Origin: Thiohalocapsa halophila
GTDB taxonomy: Bacteria > Pseudomonadota > Gammaproteobacteria > Chromatiales > Chromatiaceae
Length of the DNA stretch: 64,000 nt
Direction: 5' to 3'
Assembly: GCF_016583825.1 (NCBI RefSeq)
Contig: NZ_NRRV01000015.1
Location: forward strand, 1-64,000
The notes under the pieces: generated by a model
What the model saw: the letters and a program-made list of their open reading frames with translations, nothing else
Told to the model about the DNA's origin: nothing
Database searches by the model: none
Made by a program: the position numbers and the translations under genes
In this document: positions 35,396-46,461 of the stretch, one piece after another
Layout of the letters: every line of letters begins with the position of its first letter
How positions within the stretch are numbered: the first letter of the stretch is position 1

Positions 35396-36286
35396 ATGGC
35401 AATCTCTGCCAGTTTGGTAAAGGAGCTTCGCGAGCGTACGGGCGCCGGCATGATGGAATGCAAGCGTGCGCTTCAGGAGACCGACGGCGACATCGAAGCC
35501 GCCATCGAGGCCATGCGCAAGTCCGGCCAGGCGAAGGCCGCCAAGAAGGCCGGGCGAACTGCAGCCGACGGCGTCGTGGAGCTCCGCCTCGCTGACGACG
35601 GCTCCCGCGGTGTCATGGTCGAGATCAACAGCGAGACCGACTTTGTCGCCAAGGACGCGAATTTCGTCGGCTTCGCCGAGGCCGTCGGCGAGACGGCCCT
35701 GGGCAGCACGGCGGCAGACGTCGACGCCCTGGCGGAGCAGCCCTTGGCTGGCGGCGACGGCGCCACCGTCAACACCGCTCGCGAGGCGCTGGTGGCCAAG
35801 GTCGGCGAGAACGTCCAGCTGCGTAGGCTGGTGCGCTTCGATGCGCCGGCGGGTCGGTTGTACAGCTATCGTCATGGTGTGCGCATCGGCGTCATCGTGG
35901 ACCTGGTCGGCGGCGACGAGACCCTCGGGCGCGACATCGCCATGCACATCGCGGCCACCAATCCCATGTGTATCAGTGCCGATGACGTGCCTGCCGAGGC
36001 CATGGATCGCGAGCGCGAGATCTTCCGGGCGCAGGCGTTGGAGAGCGGCAAGCCGCCGGAGATCGTCGACAAGATCATTGGCGGGCGCATGCGCAAGTTC
36101 ACCGAGGAGGTGACGCTGCTGGGTCAGGCCTTCGTCAAGGACCCGGATATCAGCGTGGAGAAGCTGCTGAAGCAGGCCGGTGCCAGCGTGGCCGCCTTCG
36201 CGCGGCTGGAAGTGGGCGAGGGTATCGAGAAGAAGGCGGAGAACTTCGCCGAAGAGGTCGAGGCGCAGGCCAAGCAGGCCGAGTGA
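35396..36286 (+). CDS. tsf: Elongation factor Ts
   Basis: Nucleotide exchange factor for EF-Tu. The 296 residues start [25 protein letters not shown], with the UBA-like domain. They contain the EF-Tu-contacting motif SETDFVAK and the duplicated core ending at HIAATNP. A C-terminal helix ([11 protein letters not shown]) completes the bacterial form. It is co-transcribed with rpsB. Its 238-bp gap to pyrH is GC-rich with hairpin potential; a TATCAT (36430-36435) there is only a weak -10 candidate. Confidence 0.97.
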   Translation: MAISASLVKELRERTGAGMMECKRALQETDGDIEAAIEAMRKSGQAKAAKKAGRTAADGVVELRLADDGSRGVMVEINSETDFVAKDANFVGFAEAVGETALGSTAADVDALAEQPLAGGDGATVNTAREALVAKVGENVQLRRLVRFDAPAGRLYSYRHGVRIGVIVDLVGGDETLGRDIAMHIAATNPMCISADDVPAEAMDREREIFRAQALESGKPPEIVDKIIGGRMRKFTEEVTLLGQAFVKDPDISVEKLLKQAGASVAAFARLEVGEGIEKKAENFAEEVEAQAKQAE

Positions 36287-36524
36287 CCCGCGTGCTTGCC
36301 CCCGGCGGCCGCAGCCGCGGACCGGCTCCGGCCGCGCGCCGGGTCTCGGTGCGCCGGCCGCGGCTCGCGTTTGCTGGCCGGCGTCGTGCGGCGGCCCCGA
36401 TTGGGCGCACCCCAACAACGCTGCTCGGGTATCATGCCCATCGCAGCCGCCTTTCGAGTCAGGCCTTCGCCGCCGAGCCCATGCCCAGCTTCGTCACCAG
36501 CTTCGTCAACAGTCCGCCCCGCTC

Positions 36525-37259
36525 ATGACCGAAGCATCGCCCCGACCGCGCCGGATTCTCGTCAAGCTGAGCGGCGAGGCCCTGCTTGGTAATGCCGAGT
36601 GCGGCATCGACCCCGACGTCCTCGCGCGCCTTGCGCAGGACATCGCCGACTGCGCACGCGCCGGCACCGAGACGGCCGTCGTGCTCGGGGGCGGGAATAT
36701 CTTCCGCGGCGCCGGTCTCGCCAGTCGCGGCATGGACCGAGTCACCGGCGATCACATGGGTATGCTGGCGACGGTCATGAACGCGCTGGCCATGCAGGAT
36801 GCGCTGGAGCGCCTCGGCGTGCCGACACGGGTGATGTCCGCGCTCAAGATCAACCAGGTCTGCGAGGACTACATCCGCCGGCGCGCGGTTCGCCACCTGG
36901 AGAAGGGCCGCGTGGTGCTCTTCGCCGCTGGCACCGGCAATCCCTTCTTTACCACCGACTCCGCCGCCAGTCTGCGGGCCGTCGAGATCAACGCCGACTT
37001 GATGGTCAAGGCGACCATGGTGGACGGGATCTATTCCGCGGACCCGAAACGGGATCCGGAGGCGCGCTTTTACCCGCGCATCACCTATGACCAAGCGCTG
37101 CGCGAGCGCCTGGGAGTCATGGATCTCACCGCCGTCGTGCTGTGCCGGGACAATGGCATCCCGTTGCGGGTCATGAGTATTTTCGAGCCCGGTGCGCTCC
37201 AGCGCGTCGCTGCCGGGGAGGATATCGGCTCGCTGGTCGAGCCTGGACACGAAGCATGA
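36525..37259 (+). CDS. pyrH: UMP kinase
   Basis: Hexameric kinase making UDP from UMP, with UTP feedback. The 244 residues start at ATG 36525. [10 protein letters not shown] and [11 protein letters not shown] bind nucleotide, and [13 protein letters not shown] is the conserved UMP-site loop. Open sequence extends upstream but without conservation. Its stop overlaps the frr start (ATGA), so the two are translationally coupled. Confidence 0.97.
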   Translation: MTEASPRPRRILVKLSGEALLGNAECGIDPDVLARLAQDIADCARAGTETAVVLGGGNIFRGAGLASRGMDRVTGDHMGMLATVMNALAMQDALERLGVPTRVMSALKINQVCEDYIRRRAVRHLEKGRVVLFAAGTGNPFFTTDSAASLRAVEINADLMVKATMVDGIYSADPKRDPEARFYPRITYDQALRERLGVMDLTAVVLCRDNGIPLRVMSIFEPGALQRVAAGEDIGSLVEPGHEA

Positions 37260-37813
37260 TCGACGACATCAAGAAAGACGCCGCAGAGCGCATGGCCAAG
37301 AGTGCCGAGGCGCTCAGCCATGAGCTGGCCAAGATCCGCACCGGACGGGCCCACCCGTCGCTGCTGGACCATATCCGTGTGTCCTACTATGGCAGCGACG
37401 TGCCCATCAGTCAGGCGGCGAGCGTCGCCGTGGAAGACGCCCGCACCCTGACCGTCACGCCCTGGGACCGCAACATGGTGCCCGTGGTGGAGAAGGCGAT
37501 CATCCAGTCGGATCTCGGCATCAACCCGAACACCGCTGGCACCGTGATCCGCGTGCCCATGCCGCCGCTGACCGAAGAGCGCCGACGCGACTTGCAGAAG
37601 ATCGCCCGTGCCGAGGCCGAGCAGGCACGGGTCGCGGTGCGCAATATCCGCCGCGATGCGAATCAACAGCTCAAGGAGCTGGCCAAGGAGAAGCTCATTT
37701 CCTCCGACGACGAGCACCGCGGCGAAGAGATCGTCCAGAAGCTGACCGATCAGTTCGTCAAAGAAGTGGACCGGATTCTGGAGGAGAAGGAAGCGGACCT
37801 GATGTCCATCTGA
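37256..37813 (+). CDS. frr: Ribosome recycling factor
   Basis: Splits post-termination ribosomes with EF-G. The 185 residues are the full family length. They contain [15 protein letters not shown] at the hinge region, VTPWDRN and the C-terminal helix of the three-helix bundle. The ATG overlaps the pyrH stop by four bases. uppS starts 25 bases downstream. Confidence 0.98.
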   Translation: MIDDIKKDAAERMAKSAEALSHELAKIRTGRAHPSLLDHIRVSYYGSDVPISQAASVAVEDARTLTVTPWDRNMVPVVEKAIIQSDLGINPNTAGTVIRVPMPPLTEERRRDLQKIARAEAEQARVAVRNIRRDANQQLKELAKEKLISSDDEHRGEEIVQKLTDQFVKEVDRILEEKEADLMSI

Positions 37814-37837
37814 ACGCCCTCGCGCGCGCCAGACGCA

Positions 37838-38623
37838 TTGCAAGTGACTAGCGAGATCACGGCCATCGATCAAGGCGACAGGCCCCGGCGTGTGCCGGAG
37901 CACGTCGCCATCATCATGGATGGCAACGGCCGCTGGGCCAACCAGCGCGGCCTGCCGCGCACCGCCGGTCACCGCGCGGGCGCCAAGGCCGTGCGCGCCG
38001 TCGTCGAGGAGAGCGTGCGCCACGGCGTCGGCGCCCTGACGCTGTTCGCCTTCAGCAGCGAGAACTGGCGCCGCCCGCCCGGCGAGGTCATGGTGCTGAT
38101 GGAGCTTTTCATGAGCACCCTGCAGGTGGAGGTGCAGCGGCTGGTGGAGCATGACGTGCAGCTGCGCGTCATCGGTGATCTTTCCGCCTTCTCCGAGCGG
38201 CTGCGGGCCCAGTTCGAGGACGCCGAGGCCGCCACGCGCCAGAATCGGCGTCTCATCTTGCAGGTGGCCGCGAACTACGGCGGCCGCTGGGACATCACGC
38301 AGGCGGTCCGAGCGATCGCCTGCGACGTCGCCGCCGGTCGGCTGGGGCCGGAGGCCATCGACGAGGCCGCCGTCGCCGAGCGCCTGTCGTTTCCGGACTT
38401 GCCGGACCCGGATCTGTTCATCCGCACCGGCGGCGAGAAGCGCATCAGCAACTTTCTGCTTTGGCAGTCGGCCTACGCGGAGCTCTACTTTTCCGACTTG
38501 ATGTGGCCAGAGTTCGACGCAGACGCCTTTGCAGCGGCGCTGAACGATTTCGCGCGCCGGCAGCGACGCTTCGGACTCACCAGCGAGCAGATCGCGGCCA
38601 GCGCGAAGGCCGCCGGCGGCTGA
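37838..38623 (+). CDS. uppS: Undecaprenyl diphosphate synthase
   Basis: Cis-prenyltransferase making the C55 carrier for peptidoglycan and O-antigen. The HVAIIMDGNGRWA motif holds the catalytic Asp, FSSENW is the second motif and FIRTGGEKRISNFLLWQSAY the fifth. Start at TTG 37838, or GTG 37844 two codons on; neither has a strong ribosome site, so translation may depend on coupling to frr. 261 residues with the TTG start. Confidence 0.96.
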   Translation: MQVTSEITAIDQGDRPRRVPEHVAIIMDGNGRWANQRGLPRTAGHRAGAKAVRAVVEESVRHGVGALTLFAFSSENWRRPPGEVMVLMELFMSTLQVEVQRLVEHDVQLRVIGDLSAFSERLRAQFEDAEAATRQNRRLILQVAANYGGRWDITQAVRAIACDVAAGRLGPEAIDEAAVAERLSFPDLPDPDLFIRTGGEKRISNFLLWQSAYAELYFSDLMWPEFDADAFAAALNDFARRQRRFGLTSEQIAASAKAAGG

Positions 38624-38630
38624 CGCACCC

Positions 38631-39455
38631 GTGGCAGGCGATGCGCTGCGTGCCCGACTCCGCACTTCGGCATGGCTTGTGCCGGGGTTCGTCGCTGCGG
38701 TCCTGCTGCTGCCGACGGCGCTGTTCGCGGTCTTCCTCGCCATGATCGTGCTGCTCGCGGCCTGGGAATGGGGCGCGCTGGCCGGTGTCGACGGGACGCT
38801 CGCGCGCGCTGGGACCGTCGCCGCCTTGGGGCTGACATTGCTGCTGCTTTGGCGCCTCGGCGCGCCGACCCTCGCGCTGGTGCCGGCATTGTTGTGGTGG
38901 CTCGGCTTTGCTGCGATGCTGCCGCGCCTGCAGGTGCAGCCCGCGGCGGCCGGCGTGGACTGGGGGCTGTTGGCACTGGGGCTGTTGCTGCTGGCGGCCC
39001 CCTGGTTGGCCTTGGTGCGTCTGCACGGCGATCTCAACGGCGGCGGGCTGGTGGTGCTTGGGCTCGTGGCCATGATCGTGCTGGCCGACTCGGCTGCCTA
39101 TTTCGTCGGGCGGCGCTTCGGTCGGCGCAAGCTCATACCCAGGCTCAGTCCAGGCAAGACCTGGGAGGGGCTCGCCGGCGCGCTGGGGGCGGCCGGGCTC
39201 GCGCTGCTGCTCACCGGGTGGATGCTGGGGCTCGACATGGCCGGCAGCGCGGCCTTGGTGCTGCTCGGCGTCGTCACTGTGGCCTTGTCCGTGGTGGGCG
39301 ATCTGTTCGAGAGCTGGCTCAAGCGCCGGCGCGGGGTCAAGGACTCGGGTGCGCTGCTGCCGGGACACGGCGGCGTGCTGGACCGCATCGATAGCATGAC
39401 CGCGGCGGCGCCGGTGTTCGCCTTGGGTTTGATCTGGTTGGGGTTGGCGCAATGA
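38631..39455 (+). CDS. cdsA: Phosphatidate cytidylyltransferase
   Basis: Integral membrane enzyme making CDP-diacylglycerol for all phospholipids. It has 274 residues with seven or eight hydrophobic segments. The family signature near the end is intact: [13 protein letters not shown] followed by [12 protein letters not shown]. It starts at GTG 38631, seven bases after the uppS stop, and its own stop overlaps the dxr ATG. Confidence 0.96.
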   Translation: MAGDALRARLRTSAWLVPGFVAAVLLLPTALFAVFLAMIVLLAAWEWGALAGVDGTLARAGTVAALGLTLLLLWRLGAPTLALVPALLWWLGFAAMLPRLQVQPAAAGVDWGLLALGLLLLAAPWLALVRLHGDLNGGGLVVLGLVAMIVLADSAAYFVGRRFGRRKLIPRLSPGKTWEGLAGALGAAGLALLLTGWMLGLDMAGSAALVLLGVVTVALSVVGDLFESWLKRRRGVKDSGALLPGHGGVLDRIDSMTAAAPVFALGLIWLGLAQ

Positions 39456-40639
39456 AAGGCATCACGATCCTCGGCTCCACGGGCTCCATCGGTGTCAGTA
39501 CGCTGGATGTCATCGCCCGGCACCCGGAGCGCTTCCGCGTTGTCGCGTTGACGGCGCATCGCAACGCCGAACGGCTCGCAGAGCAATGCCGTCGCTTCCG
39601 TCCTGCCTATGCCGTGATGGTCGACCCGGACGCCGCGGACACGCTCGCCACCTTGTTGGCTGACATGCCGGAGCCGCCGCAGGTGCTGCGCGGTGCCGAG
39701 GCCCTGACCGAAGTGGCGGCGCTCGATGACGTGGACTATGTCATGGCCGCCATCGTCGGCGCCGCTGGCCTGATGTCGAGCCTGGCCGCGGCCCGCGCCG
39801 GCAAACGCTTGATGCTGGCCAACAAGGAAGCGCTGGTGGTCGCCGGGGCGCTGTTGATGGACGCCGCCCGGGAGAACGACGCGACGCTGTTGCCCATCGA
39901 CAGCGAGCACAACGCGATTTTCCAATGCCTGCCGCCGGCCCAGGGCCGCGGGCTGCCGGAGTCCGGCGTCGAGCGCATCCTGCTCACCGCCTCCGGCGGG
40001 CCTTTCCGCGACGCGGACCCCGAAACGCTGGTGGCGGTGACGCCGGAGCAGGCCGTCGCGCATCCCAACTGGAGCATGGGGCGCAAGATCTCGGTGGATT
40101 CCGCCACCATGATGAACAAGGGACTGGAGATCATCGAGGCCTGCTGGCTGTTTGCCACCAGCCCGGAGCGCATCCAAGTGGTGGTGCATCGCCAGAGCGT
40201 CATCCACTCCATGGTGCAGTACGCCGACGGCTCGGTGCTGGCGCAGTTGGGTAACCCGGACATGCGCACCCCCATCGCCCATGCCCTCGGCTGGCCCGAG
40301 CGCATCGACGCCGGGGTCGAGCCCCTGGACTTGTTCGAGATCGCCCGGCTCGACTTCGAGCCCCCGGCCCCGGAGCGCTTCCCCTGCCTGCGCCTGGCTT
40401 ACCGCGCCGCCCGCGACGGCGGCACCGCGCCCGTGGTGCTGAATGCCGCCAACGAGGTCGCCGTCGCGGCCTTTCTCGAGCGGCGCATCGGCTTCACCGA
40501 CATCGCCCGGGTGGTGGAGCAGACCATGGATCGGCTGCCGCCGGAGCGCGTGGACCTGAGCGGACTGGAGCATGTGCTGGGCGTGGACGCCGCGGCCCGG
40601 CGCGCAGCGGAACAACGCGTCGCTGCGCTGGTCGCATAG
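39452..40639 (+). CDS. dxr: 1-deoxy-D-xylulose 5-phosphate reductoisomerase
   Basis: Commits DXP to the MEP isoprenoid pathway with NADPH and a divalent metal. The 395 residues begin with the nucleotide motif [28 protein letters not shown] (metal and substrate ligands), TASGGPFR and [18 protein letters not shown] are all present. The ATG overlaps the cdsA stop by four bases. With uppS in the same block, it links isoprenoid supply to envelope synthesis. Confidence 0.97.
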   Translation: MKGITILGSTGSIGVSTLDVIARHPERFRVVALTAHRNAERLAEQCRRFRPAYAVMVDPDAADTLATLLADMPEPPQVLRGAEALTEVAALDDVDYVMAAIVGAAGLMSSLAAARAGKRLMLANKEALVVAGALLMDAARENDATLLPIDSEHNAIFQCLPPAQGRGLPESGVERILLTASGGPFRDADPETLVAVTPEQAVAHPNWSMGRKISVDSATMMNKGLEIIEACWLFATSPERIQVVVHRQSVIHSMVQYADGSVLAQLGNPDMRTPIAHALGWPERIDAGVEPLDLFEIARLDFEPPAPERFPCLRLAYRAARDGGTAPVVLNAANEVAVAAFLERRIGFTDIARVVEQTMDRLPPERVDLSGLEHVLGVDAAARRAAEQRVAALVA

Positions 40640-40642
40640 CCC

Positions 40643-42010
40643 ATGCTCGCCGTCCTCATCAACATCGCCGCCTTCCTGGTGGCCATCCTGCTGCTCGTGA
40701 CCATCCACGAGCTCGGCCACTTTTGGGTCGCGCGCAAGCTCGGCGTCAAGGTGGTGCGTTTCTCTGTCGGCTTCGGCAAGGCCCTCTACACTTGGCGACG
40801 CCCCGGCGACGACACGGAATACGTCATCGCTGCACTGCCGCTGGGCGGCTATGTGAAGATGGTCGACGAGCGCGAGGAAGACGTCCCGCCTGAGGACTTG
40901 CCGTATGCCTTCAACACCCAGCCTGTATGGAAGCGCAGCCTGATCGCAGTGGCCGGTCCCGCGGCCAACTTCCTGCTCGCCATCATGCTCTACTGGGGCC
41001 TGCTGATGGCCGGCGAGAGCGGTATCCGCCCGGAGGTGGGTGCGGTCACGCCCGAGTCCGTCGCCGCCGAGGCCGAGCTCGCGCCCGGGGACGTCATCCA
41101 GAGCGTCGACGGGCGGGGCGTGGCCACCTGGGGCGGTTTTTGGCGTGTGCTGCTGTCGGCATCCCTAGGCGGCGGCGACGTCGATGTTGCCGTCATCACC
41201 GCCGACGGCGAGCGCGCGGTACGCACCTTGCCCGCCGCCGAGCTGGAGACCTTGGGCGTGGGTCAAGGTTTCCTGGCCCAGCTCGGGCTGGAGCGTTATA
41301 CCCCGCCGATTCCGCCGGTCCTGGCCGAGGTGGTGGCGGAGCAGCCGGCCGCCGAGGCCGGCCTGGAGCCCGGGGATCGCATCGTTGCGGTGGACGGCAG
41401 CCCCATCGATGGCTGGATGGACTTCGTTGAGGTCGTGCAGGCCCGTCCGGGCGAGACCCTCTCGGTCCAGGTGCTGCGCGACGGCGCTGAGCGGGTGGTG
41501 GAGCTGACGCCGCGCTCGGTCGCGCGCGACGATGGCAGTGAGATCGGGCGCATCGGCGCCGGGCCGAAGGTCCCGGAGGACCTGTTCGCGGACCTCCAAG
41601 TGCTGGTCCGGCATGGACCGGTGGACGCCTTCGGCGAGGCTTTGCGGCGGGTGGGCGACCTGTCGGTGATGACGCTGCGCCTGGTCGGTCGCATGCTCGT
41701 GGGCACTGCCTCGGTCGAGAATCTAAGCGGCCCCATTGGTATCGCCGGCGCCGCCGGGAAGACGGCCAGCTTCGGTGTCCAGCCCTATTTGGAATTCCTG
41801 GCGCTGCTGAGTGTCAGCCTCGGCCTGCTGAACCTGCTGCCGATCCCGGTGCTCGACGGCGGTCAGCTGCTCTATTTCGCGGTGGAGGCCGTGCGCGGGC
41901 GGCCGCTCTCCGAGGAGGTCCAGGCCTATGGCCAACGCCTGGGTCTGTTGTTGATACTTTGCTTGATGACCTTGGCGTTCTACGTGGATATTGCTCGAAT
42001 CTTTGGCTAG
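40643..42010 (+). CDS. rseP: Site-2 intramembrane zinc protease RseP
   Basis: Cleaves the anti-sigma factor RseA, and leftover signal peptides, within the inner membrane. The 455 residues contain the HExxH motif HELGH at residues 22-26 inside helix 1 and two tandem PDZ domains (about 125-310). The second half of the active site, NLLPIPVLDGGQLLYF, is near the C-terminus. It starts three bases after the dxr stop and, as in most Gammaproteobacteria, precedes bamA, whose assembly stress it monitors. Confidence 0.96.
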   Translation: MLAVLINIAAFLVAILLLVTIHELGHFWVARKLGVKVVRFSVGFGKALYTWRRPGDDTEYVIAALPLGGYVKMVDEREEDVPPEDLPYAFNTQPVWKRSLIAVAGPAANFLLAIMLYWGLLMAGESGIRPEVGAVTPESVAAEAELAPGDVIQSVDGRGVATWGGFWRVLLSASLGGGDVDVAVITADGERAVRTLPAAELETLGVGQGFLAQLGLERYTPPIPPVLAEVVAEQPAAEAGLEPGDRIVAVDGSPIDGWMDFVEVVQARPGETLSVQVLRDGAERVVELTPRSVARDDGSEIGRIGAGPKVPEDLFADLQVLVRHGPVDAFGEALRRVGDLSVMTLRLVGRMLVGTASVENLSGPIGIAGAAGKTASFGVQPYLEFLALLSVSLGLLNLLPIPVLDGGQLLYFAVEAVRGRPLSEEVQAYGQRLGLLLILCLMTLAFYVDIARIFG

Positions 42011-42031
42011 GAGGGCTGCTTGCCCTATACT
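42003..42031 (+). promoter_or_regulatory. Candidate bamA promoter at the rseP stop
   Basis: TTGGCT (42003-42008) and TATACT (42026-42031) with a 17-base spacer form a good sigma-70-like promoter. Its -35 overlaps the last codons of rseP. It predicts a leader of about 235 nt before the bamA start and would allow bamA expression apart from the upstream block. Confidence 0.6.
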
Positions 42032-42271
42032 GAGCTGGTCTGGGGACCGGGCGACCATTCGCTACCCCTGGCGAGACTCCAAAGGACAGCGAAGACGCGG
42101 TTTCCATCGTCCGCCGCAGCCGAGCAGCATCGCAGCCGCCTAAGAAGCAAGCGCGCGAGTAACCTCGAACGCCAGCGCACAGCGGATGCCACGCGCATGC
42201 GTCCTCTCGCCCTGGGCACGATGGCAATGGCCGCGGGTCGTTTGCAGCCGGTCAACGCGTCCGGGGGAAGT

Positions 42272-44605
42272 GTGTCACAGCCCAAAGCCCAAGCCGCCGG
42301 CGCACGCCGGTCCGCTCTGTCCATTCTGCTGGCCCTGCTGCTCATGGCAGGGGCGGCGGCCGCCGAGGTCTTCCAGATCGCCGACATCCGGGTCGAAGGC
42401 TTGCAGCGCATTGCCGCCGGCACGGTGTTCAACTACTTGCCCGTCCAGGTGGGCGAGACCGTCAGCGACGACATCACCGCGCAGATCATCCGCACCCTCT
42501 ACGGCACGGGCTTCTTCGAGGACGTCTCCGTGGAGCGCGACGGCAATGTCCTGGTCATCGCTGTGCGCGAGCGCCCGGCCGTCGCCGAGATCGAGATTAC
42601 CGGCAACAAGTCGCTCAACACCGATGTGCTGAAAGAGGGCTTGGTGGAGGTGGGACTCGCCGAGGGGCGGGTGTTCGACCCCTCCGTGCTGGACCGCATC
42701 GAGCAGGAGCTCCAGCGCCAGTACTTCGCCTCCGGCAAGTACGGTGTGGGCATCGAATCGACGGTGTCGCCGCTGGAGCGCAACCGCGTCGCCGTGCGCA
42801 TCGAGATCGACGAAGGCCTCACGGCGCGTCTGAAGCAGATCAACATCGTCGGCAACGAGGCCTTCACCGACAAAGAGCTGCTGAAAGAGTTCAAGCTCGG
42901 CACCACCAACTGGCTGTCCTTCTACACCAAGAACGACCGCTACTCCAAACAGCAGCTGGCCGGCGACCTGGAGTCGCTGCGCTCGTTCTATCTCGACCGC
43001 GGCTACATCGAGCTGGAGATCACCTCCACGCAGGTGTCCATCAGCCCCGACAAGAAGGACATCTACCTCACCATTGCCCTGGATGAAGGCGATGTCTATC
43101 GGGTGAGCGACATCCAGCTCGCCGGTGAGCCCTCGGTGCCGGCCGAGCAGCTGTTCCCGCTGATCCATATGCGCCGCGGCGAGGTCTACTCGCGCAAGAT
43201 GTCGACGGAAAGCGCCGATCGCATCTCCAAGCTCCTGGGGGACGAGGGCTATGCGTTTGCCAATGTCAACGCTGTGCCCGAAGTGAACGAGGACGCCAAG
43301 ACCGTCACCGTCACCTTCTTCGTGGACCCGGGCAAGCGCGTCTACGTCCGCCGGATCAACATGCAGGGCAACACTCGCACCCGCGACGAGGTCCTGCGCC
43401 GCGAGATGCGCCAGCTAGAGACCGCTTGGTTCTCCACCGAGCTGGTCAAGCGCTCCCGCGAGCGCCTGCAGCGCCTGGGCTATTTCGAAGAGGTCAATAT
43501 CGAGACCCCGGCGGTGCCGGGCACCGCGGACCAGGTGGACGTCAATGTCACTGTCAAGGAGCGCCCCTCCGGCAACCTGATGGCCGGCATCGGCTTCTCC
43601 CAGTCCGAGGGCATCATTTTCAACACCAGTGTGTCGCAGTCGAACTTCCTCGGCACCGGTAAGCGCGTGGCCTTCGCGTTCAACACCAGCCGTACCGCCC
43701 AGCTCTATCGACTGGCCTACACCAATCCTTACTACACCATCGACGGCATCAGCCGCGGCTTCGACATCAGCTATCGGTCCACGGACTTCGACCAGCTCAT
43801 CGGCGCCGATTTCTCCACGGATATCGGCCGGGCGGCCATCAATTTCGGTCTGCCCATCTCCGATACCGCGCGCGCGGGTATCGGGGGCTATTACCAGTAC
43901 ACCAAGTTCTTCGCCGGCCGCTCCCTGCTCGCGCAGGACTTCGTCGCCGAGAACGGTGATGTCTTCAACGACTTCTTTCTCACCGCGAGCTATACCAACG
44001 ACTCCCGCGACTCTGCCATCTTCCCGAGCGAAGGCTCCCTGCAGAGCGTCTCCGGCGAGATCGCGATCCCGGGCAGTGATTTACAATATTTCCGGCTCAC
44101 CGCCCGCGGGCGCAAATATGTCCCGCTCGGCCGCCAGCTGACCCTCGCCCTGAAGGGCGACCTGGGCTATGGCGACGGCTACGGCAGCACCGAGTCGCTG
44201 CCCTTCTTCGAGAATTTCTTCGCCGGTGGTCCGCGCAGTGTGCGCGGCTTCACGGCCAACACCCTGGGCCCGCGCGAGACCACCTTGGACGAAGACCCGG
44301 TGGGCGGTAACCTCGAGCTCACCGGCGGCATCGAGCTCTACGCGCCGCCGCCGCTGGGCGAGAACCTCCAGAACACCGTCCGCGTGGGTGCCTTCCTGGA
44401 TTTCGGCAACGTGTGGTGGACGGAAGACACGGACTTGGTCGAGCCCACGGGCCTAGAGCTGGGCGACCTGCGCTACTCCACCGGGCTGTCTTTTGCCTGG
44501 CTGTCGCCGGTGGGCGCCCTGAGCCTGAGCCTCGCCTACCCGCTCAATAAGCAGGACCAGGACGAAGAGCAAGTCTTCCAGTTCACCTTCGGCCAGACCT
44601 TCTGA
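42272..44605 (+). CDS. bamA: Outer-membrane assembly protein BamA
   Basis: Essential Omp85 insertase for outer-membrane beta-barrels. The start is chosen at GTG 42272, just after GGGGGAA; it gives a normal signal peptide (SALSILLALLLMAGAAAA) and 777 residues, typical of the family. An open frame extends upstream to 42020 but adds an implausible Arg-rich segment. Five POTRA domains cover about residues 35-430 and a 16-strand barrel the rest. The VRGF motif of the barrel loop is present in GGPRSVRGFT, and the protein ends in Phe (FTFGQTF), the usual barrel signal. skp overlaps at the stop. Confidence 0.97.
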   Translation: MSQPKAQAAGARRSALSILLALLLMAGAAAAEVFQIADIRVEGLQRIAAGTVFNYLPVQVGETVSDDITAQIIRTLYGTGFFEDVSVERDGNVLVIAVRERPAVAEIEITGNKSLNTDVLKEGLVEVGLAEGRVFDPSVLDRIEQELQRQYFASGKYGVGIESTVSPLERNRVAVRIEIDEGLTARLKQINIVGNEAFTDKELLKEFKLGTTNWLSFYTKNDRYSKQQLAGDLESLRSFYLDRGYIELEITSTQVSISPDKKDIYLTIALDEGDVYRVSDIQLAGEPSVPAEQLFPLIHMRRGEVYSRKMSTESADRISKLLGDEGYAFANVNAVPEVNEDAKTVTVTFFVDPGKRVYVRRINMQGNTRTRDEVLRREMRQLETAWFSTELVKRSRERLQRLGYFEEVNIETPAVPGTADQVDVNVTVKERPSGNLMAGIGFSQSEGIIFNTSVSQSNFLGTGKRVAFAFNTSRTAQLYRLAYTNPYYTIDGISRGFDISYRSTDFDQLIGADFSTDIGRAAINFGLPISDTARAGIGGYYQYTKFFAGRSLLAQDFVAENGDVFNDFFLTASYTNDSRDSAIFPSEGSLQSVSGEIAIPGSDLQYFRLTARGRKYVPLGRQLTLALKGDLGYGDGYGSTESLPFFENFFAGGPRSVRGFTANTLGPRETTLDEDPVGGNLELTGGIELYAPPPLGENLQNTVRVGAFLDFGNVWWTEDTDLVEPTGLELGDLRYSTGLSFAWLSPVGALSLSLAYPLNKQDQDEEQVFQFTFGQTF

Positions 44606-45135
44606 TGTTGCCCTGTCCCTTTGGCATGCTGCGGATCGTGCTGCTGCCCAGCGCGCTGCTGTTGGCGGCGTCCGCCGGCGCCGCGCAGGATCTCAAAATT
44701 GCGGTCATCGACCCCAACCGGATCGTCGAGGAATCGCCTCAGTACGAGGAGGCGCGGCAGACGCTGAGCACCGAGGTTGCCGAGCGCGAAGCGGATCTGC
44801 TCGATCAGCAAGAGGCCGTCGATCGCCTCGAAGAGAAGCTCGAGCGCGACGGCGCGCTGATGAGCGAAGAGGAGGTCAAGCGGCTGCAGAACGACATCCG
44901 CGCCCGCAAGCGACGCCTGCGCTACGCCAAAGCCGAGTTCCAGGAAGATTTCGCACTGCGCCAGAGCGAGCTGCGTACCAAGCTCGTCAAGCAGGTGGAA
45001 GAGGTGGTGCAGCAGATTGCCAAGGAGCAGGACATCGACCTGATCATGAGCGAGGGCGTCGTCTATTTCAGCGAGCGTATCGACATTTCCGCGGACGTGG
45101 TCGAGCGCCTGACCGAAGAGTTCCGGAGTCGCTGA
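44605..45135 (+). CDS. skp: Periplasmic chaperone Skp (OmpH family)
   Basis: Trimeric jellyfish-shaped holdase that carries unfolded outer-membrane proteins to BamA. 176 residues: a signal peptide (about 1-27), a short beta core (KIAVIDPNRIVEES), then a long charged coiled coil (TEVAEREADLLDQQEAVDRL onward), and a return to the core at DIDLIMSEGVVYFS. The ATG shares one base with the bamA stop (TGATG). An ATG seven codons later is an alternative. Confidence 0.93.
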   Translation: MLPCPFGMLRIVLLPSALLLAASAGAAQDLKIAVIDPNRIVEESPQYEEARQTLSTEVAEREADLLDQQEAVDRLEEKLERDGALMSEEEVKRLQNDIRARKRRLRYAKAEFQEDFALRQSELRTKLVKQVEEVVQQIAKEQDIDLIMSEGVVYFSERIDISADVVERLTEEFRSR

Positions 45136-45170
45136 TGCCCGATGGCAGCCTAGGGTGGATGGCCTGAGCG

Positions 45171-46217
45171 GTGGCGATTGCAGCCAGCGAGCTCGCGGCC
45201 GATCTTGGCCTGTCGTTACAGGGTGGCGATGTGACGCTCTCGCGCGTGGCGCCGCTGGATACGGCGGACCCGGGCAGCCTCAGCTATCTCGCGGACAAGC
45301 GCTATCGCGCCCACCTGGGCGAGACCCGAGCCGGCGCGGTGATCATCCGCAGCGCCGATGCCGACGCTGCCCCCTGCGCGGTGCTGCTCGCGGACAATCC
45401 GGAATTGGCCTTCGCCCACGCCGCGGCACGCCTGCACCCCCGTCGGCGGCAGGTGTCGGGCGTGCACCCGAGCGCCGTCGTGGACCCGAGCGCCGACATC
45501 CATCCCACGGCCGCCATCGGCCCCCTGTGCGTCATCGACGCCGACGTCCACATCGCCGCCGATGTCGAGCTTGGGCCGCACTGTAGCATCGGCGCCGGGG
45601 CCTGCATCGGCGCCGGCTCCCGGCTGGTCGCGCGCGTCACCCTGTGCCCCGGTGCTCGCATCGGGGCCAGAAACCTGCTCCATCCGGGCGCCGTCATCGG
45701 CCGGGAAGGCTTCGGCTTTGCCAAAGACGGCGAGCGCTGGGTGCGCATTCCCCAAGTGGGCGGTGTCCGCCTCGGCGACGACGTGGAGATCGGCGCCAAT
45801 AGCACCGTGGATCGCGGCGCCATGGAGGACACGCTCATCGCCGACGGCGTCAAGATCGATAACCTCGTACAGATCGGCCACAACGTCGTTATCGGCGAGC
45901 ACACGGCCATGGCGGCGTGCTCGGGCATCTCCGGGTCCACGCAGATCGGCGCCCGGTGTACCGTCGCCGGGGCCGTGGGCATGGCCGGTCATCTGCACAT
46001 CGCTGATGATGTGCATTTCACCGGCATGGCCATGGTCACCCGCTCACAGGCTGCTGCTGGCGTTTACAGCAGCGGCATCCCCGCCATGCCGAACGCCGAA
46101 TGGCGTCGGATCATCGCCCGTTTGCGCCGGCTGGATGTGCTGCACGCGCGTGTTCAGCAGTTGGAGCAAGCCCTGACGGAAGCCGGACAGAACGGACCAG
46201 CGCCGCCTAGCGAGTAA
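45171..46217 (+). CDS. lpxD: UDP-3-O-acylglucosamine N-acyltransferase
   Basis: Third step of lipid A synthesis, adding the N-linked hydroxyacyl chain. The 348 residues have the N-terminal uridine-binding domain ([17 protein letters not shown]) and a left-handed beta-helix of hexapeptide repeats. The catalytic His lies in [13 protein letters not shown]-terminal helix captures acyl carrier. It starts at GTG 45171, 35 bases after skp. The 244-bp gap to fabZ is GC-rich and holds no other gene. Confidence 0.96.
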   Translation: MAIAASELAADLGLSLQGGDVTLSRVAPLDTADPGSLSYLADKRYRAHLGETRAGAVIIRSADADAAPCAVLLADNPELAFAHAAARLHPRRRQVSGVHPSAVVDPSADIHPTAAIGPLCVIDADVHIAADVELGPHCSIGAGACIGAGSRLVARVTLCPGARIGARNLLHPGAVIGREGFGFAKDGERWVRIPQVGGVRLGDDVEIGANSTVDRGAMEDTLIADGVKIDNLVQIGHNVVIGEHTAMAACSGISGSTQIGARCTVAGAVGMAGHLHIADDVHFTGMAMVTRSQAAAGVYSSGIPAMPNAEWRRIIARLRRLDVLHARVQQLEQALTEAGQNGPAPPSE

Positions 46218-46461
46218 CAATCCCGTAACCTACTCAGCGGCGCGCACCAGCCCCCGGCGGGCGGGCGCCATGCGCTAGCGCGCCGTCGCCGCGCGCGCCG
46301 CCGCCACCGATTCAATAACAACGTCGACCAACGGACCATGCTGCAAGACCCGCACCGCTTAGTCAGCCGCTCGGCGCCGTTCGAGCCACGCCGCTGCGGC
46401 GGCGTGTGCACCGCGGCGGTCCGCCTTGCAGCAGCATCCCGTCCGGGTCCTGGAGGCAGCA

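Noticed and set aside
37085-39073. Long minus-strand open frame opposite frr-uppS-cdsA
   Set aside because: High-GC shadow; the plus strand encodes unmistakable Frr, UppS and CdsA with overlapping starts and stops.
46218-46461. Possible small gene between lpxD and fabZ
   Set aside because: Only short Arg/Ala-rich frames without ribosome sites are present.
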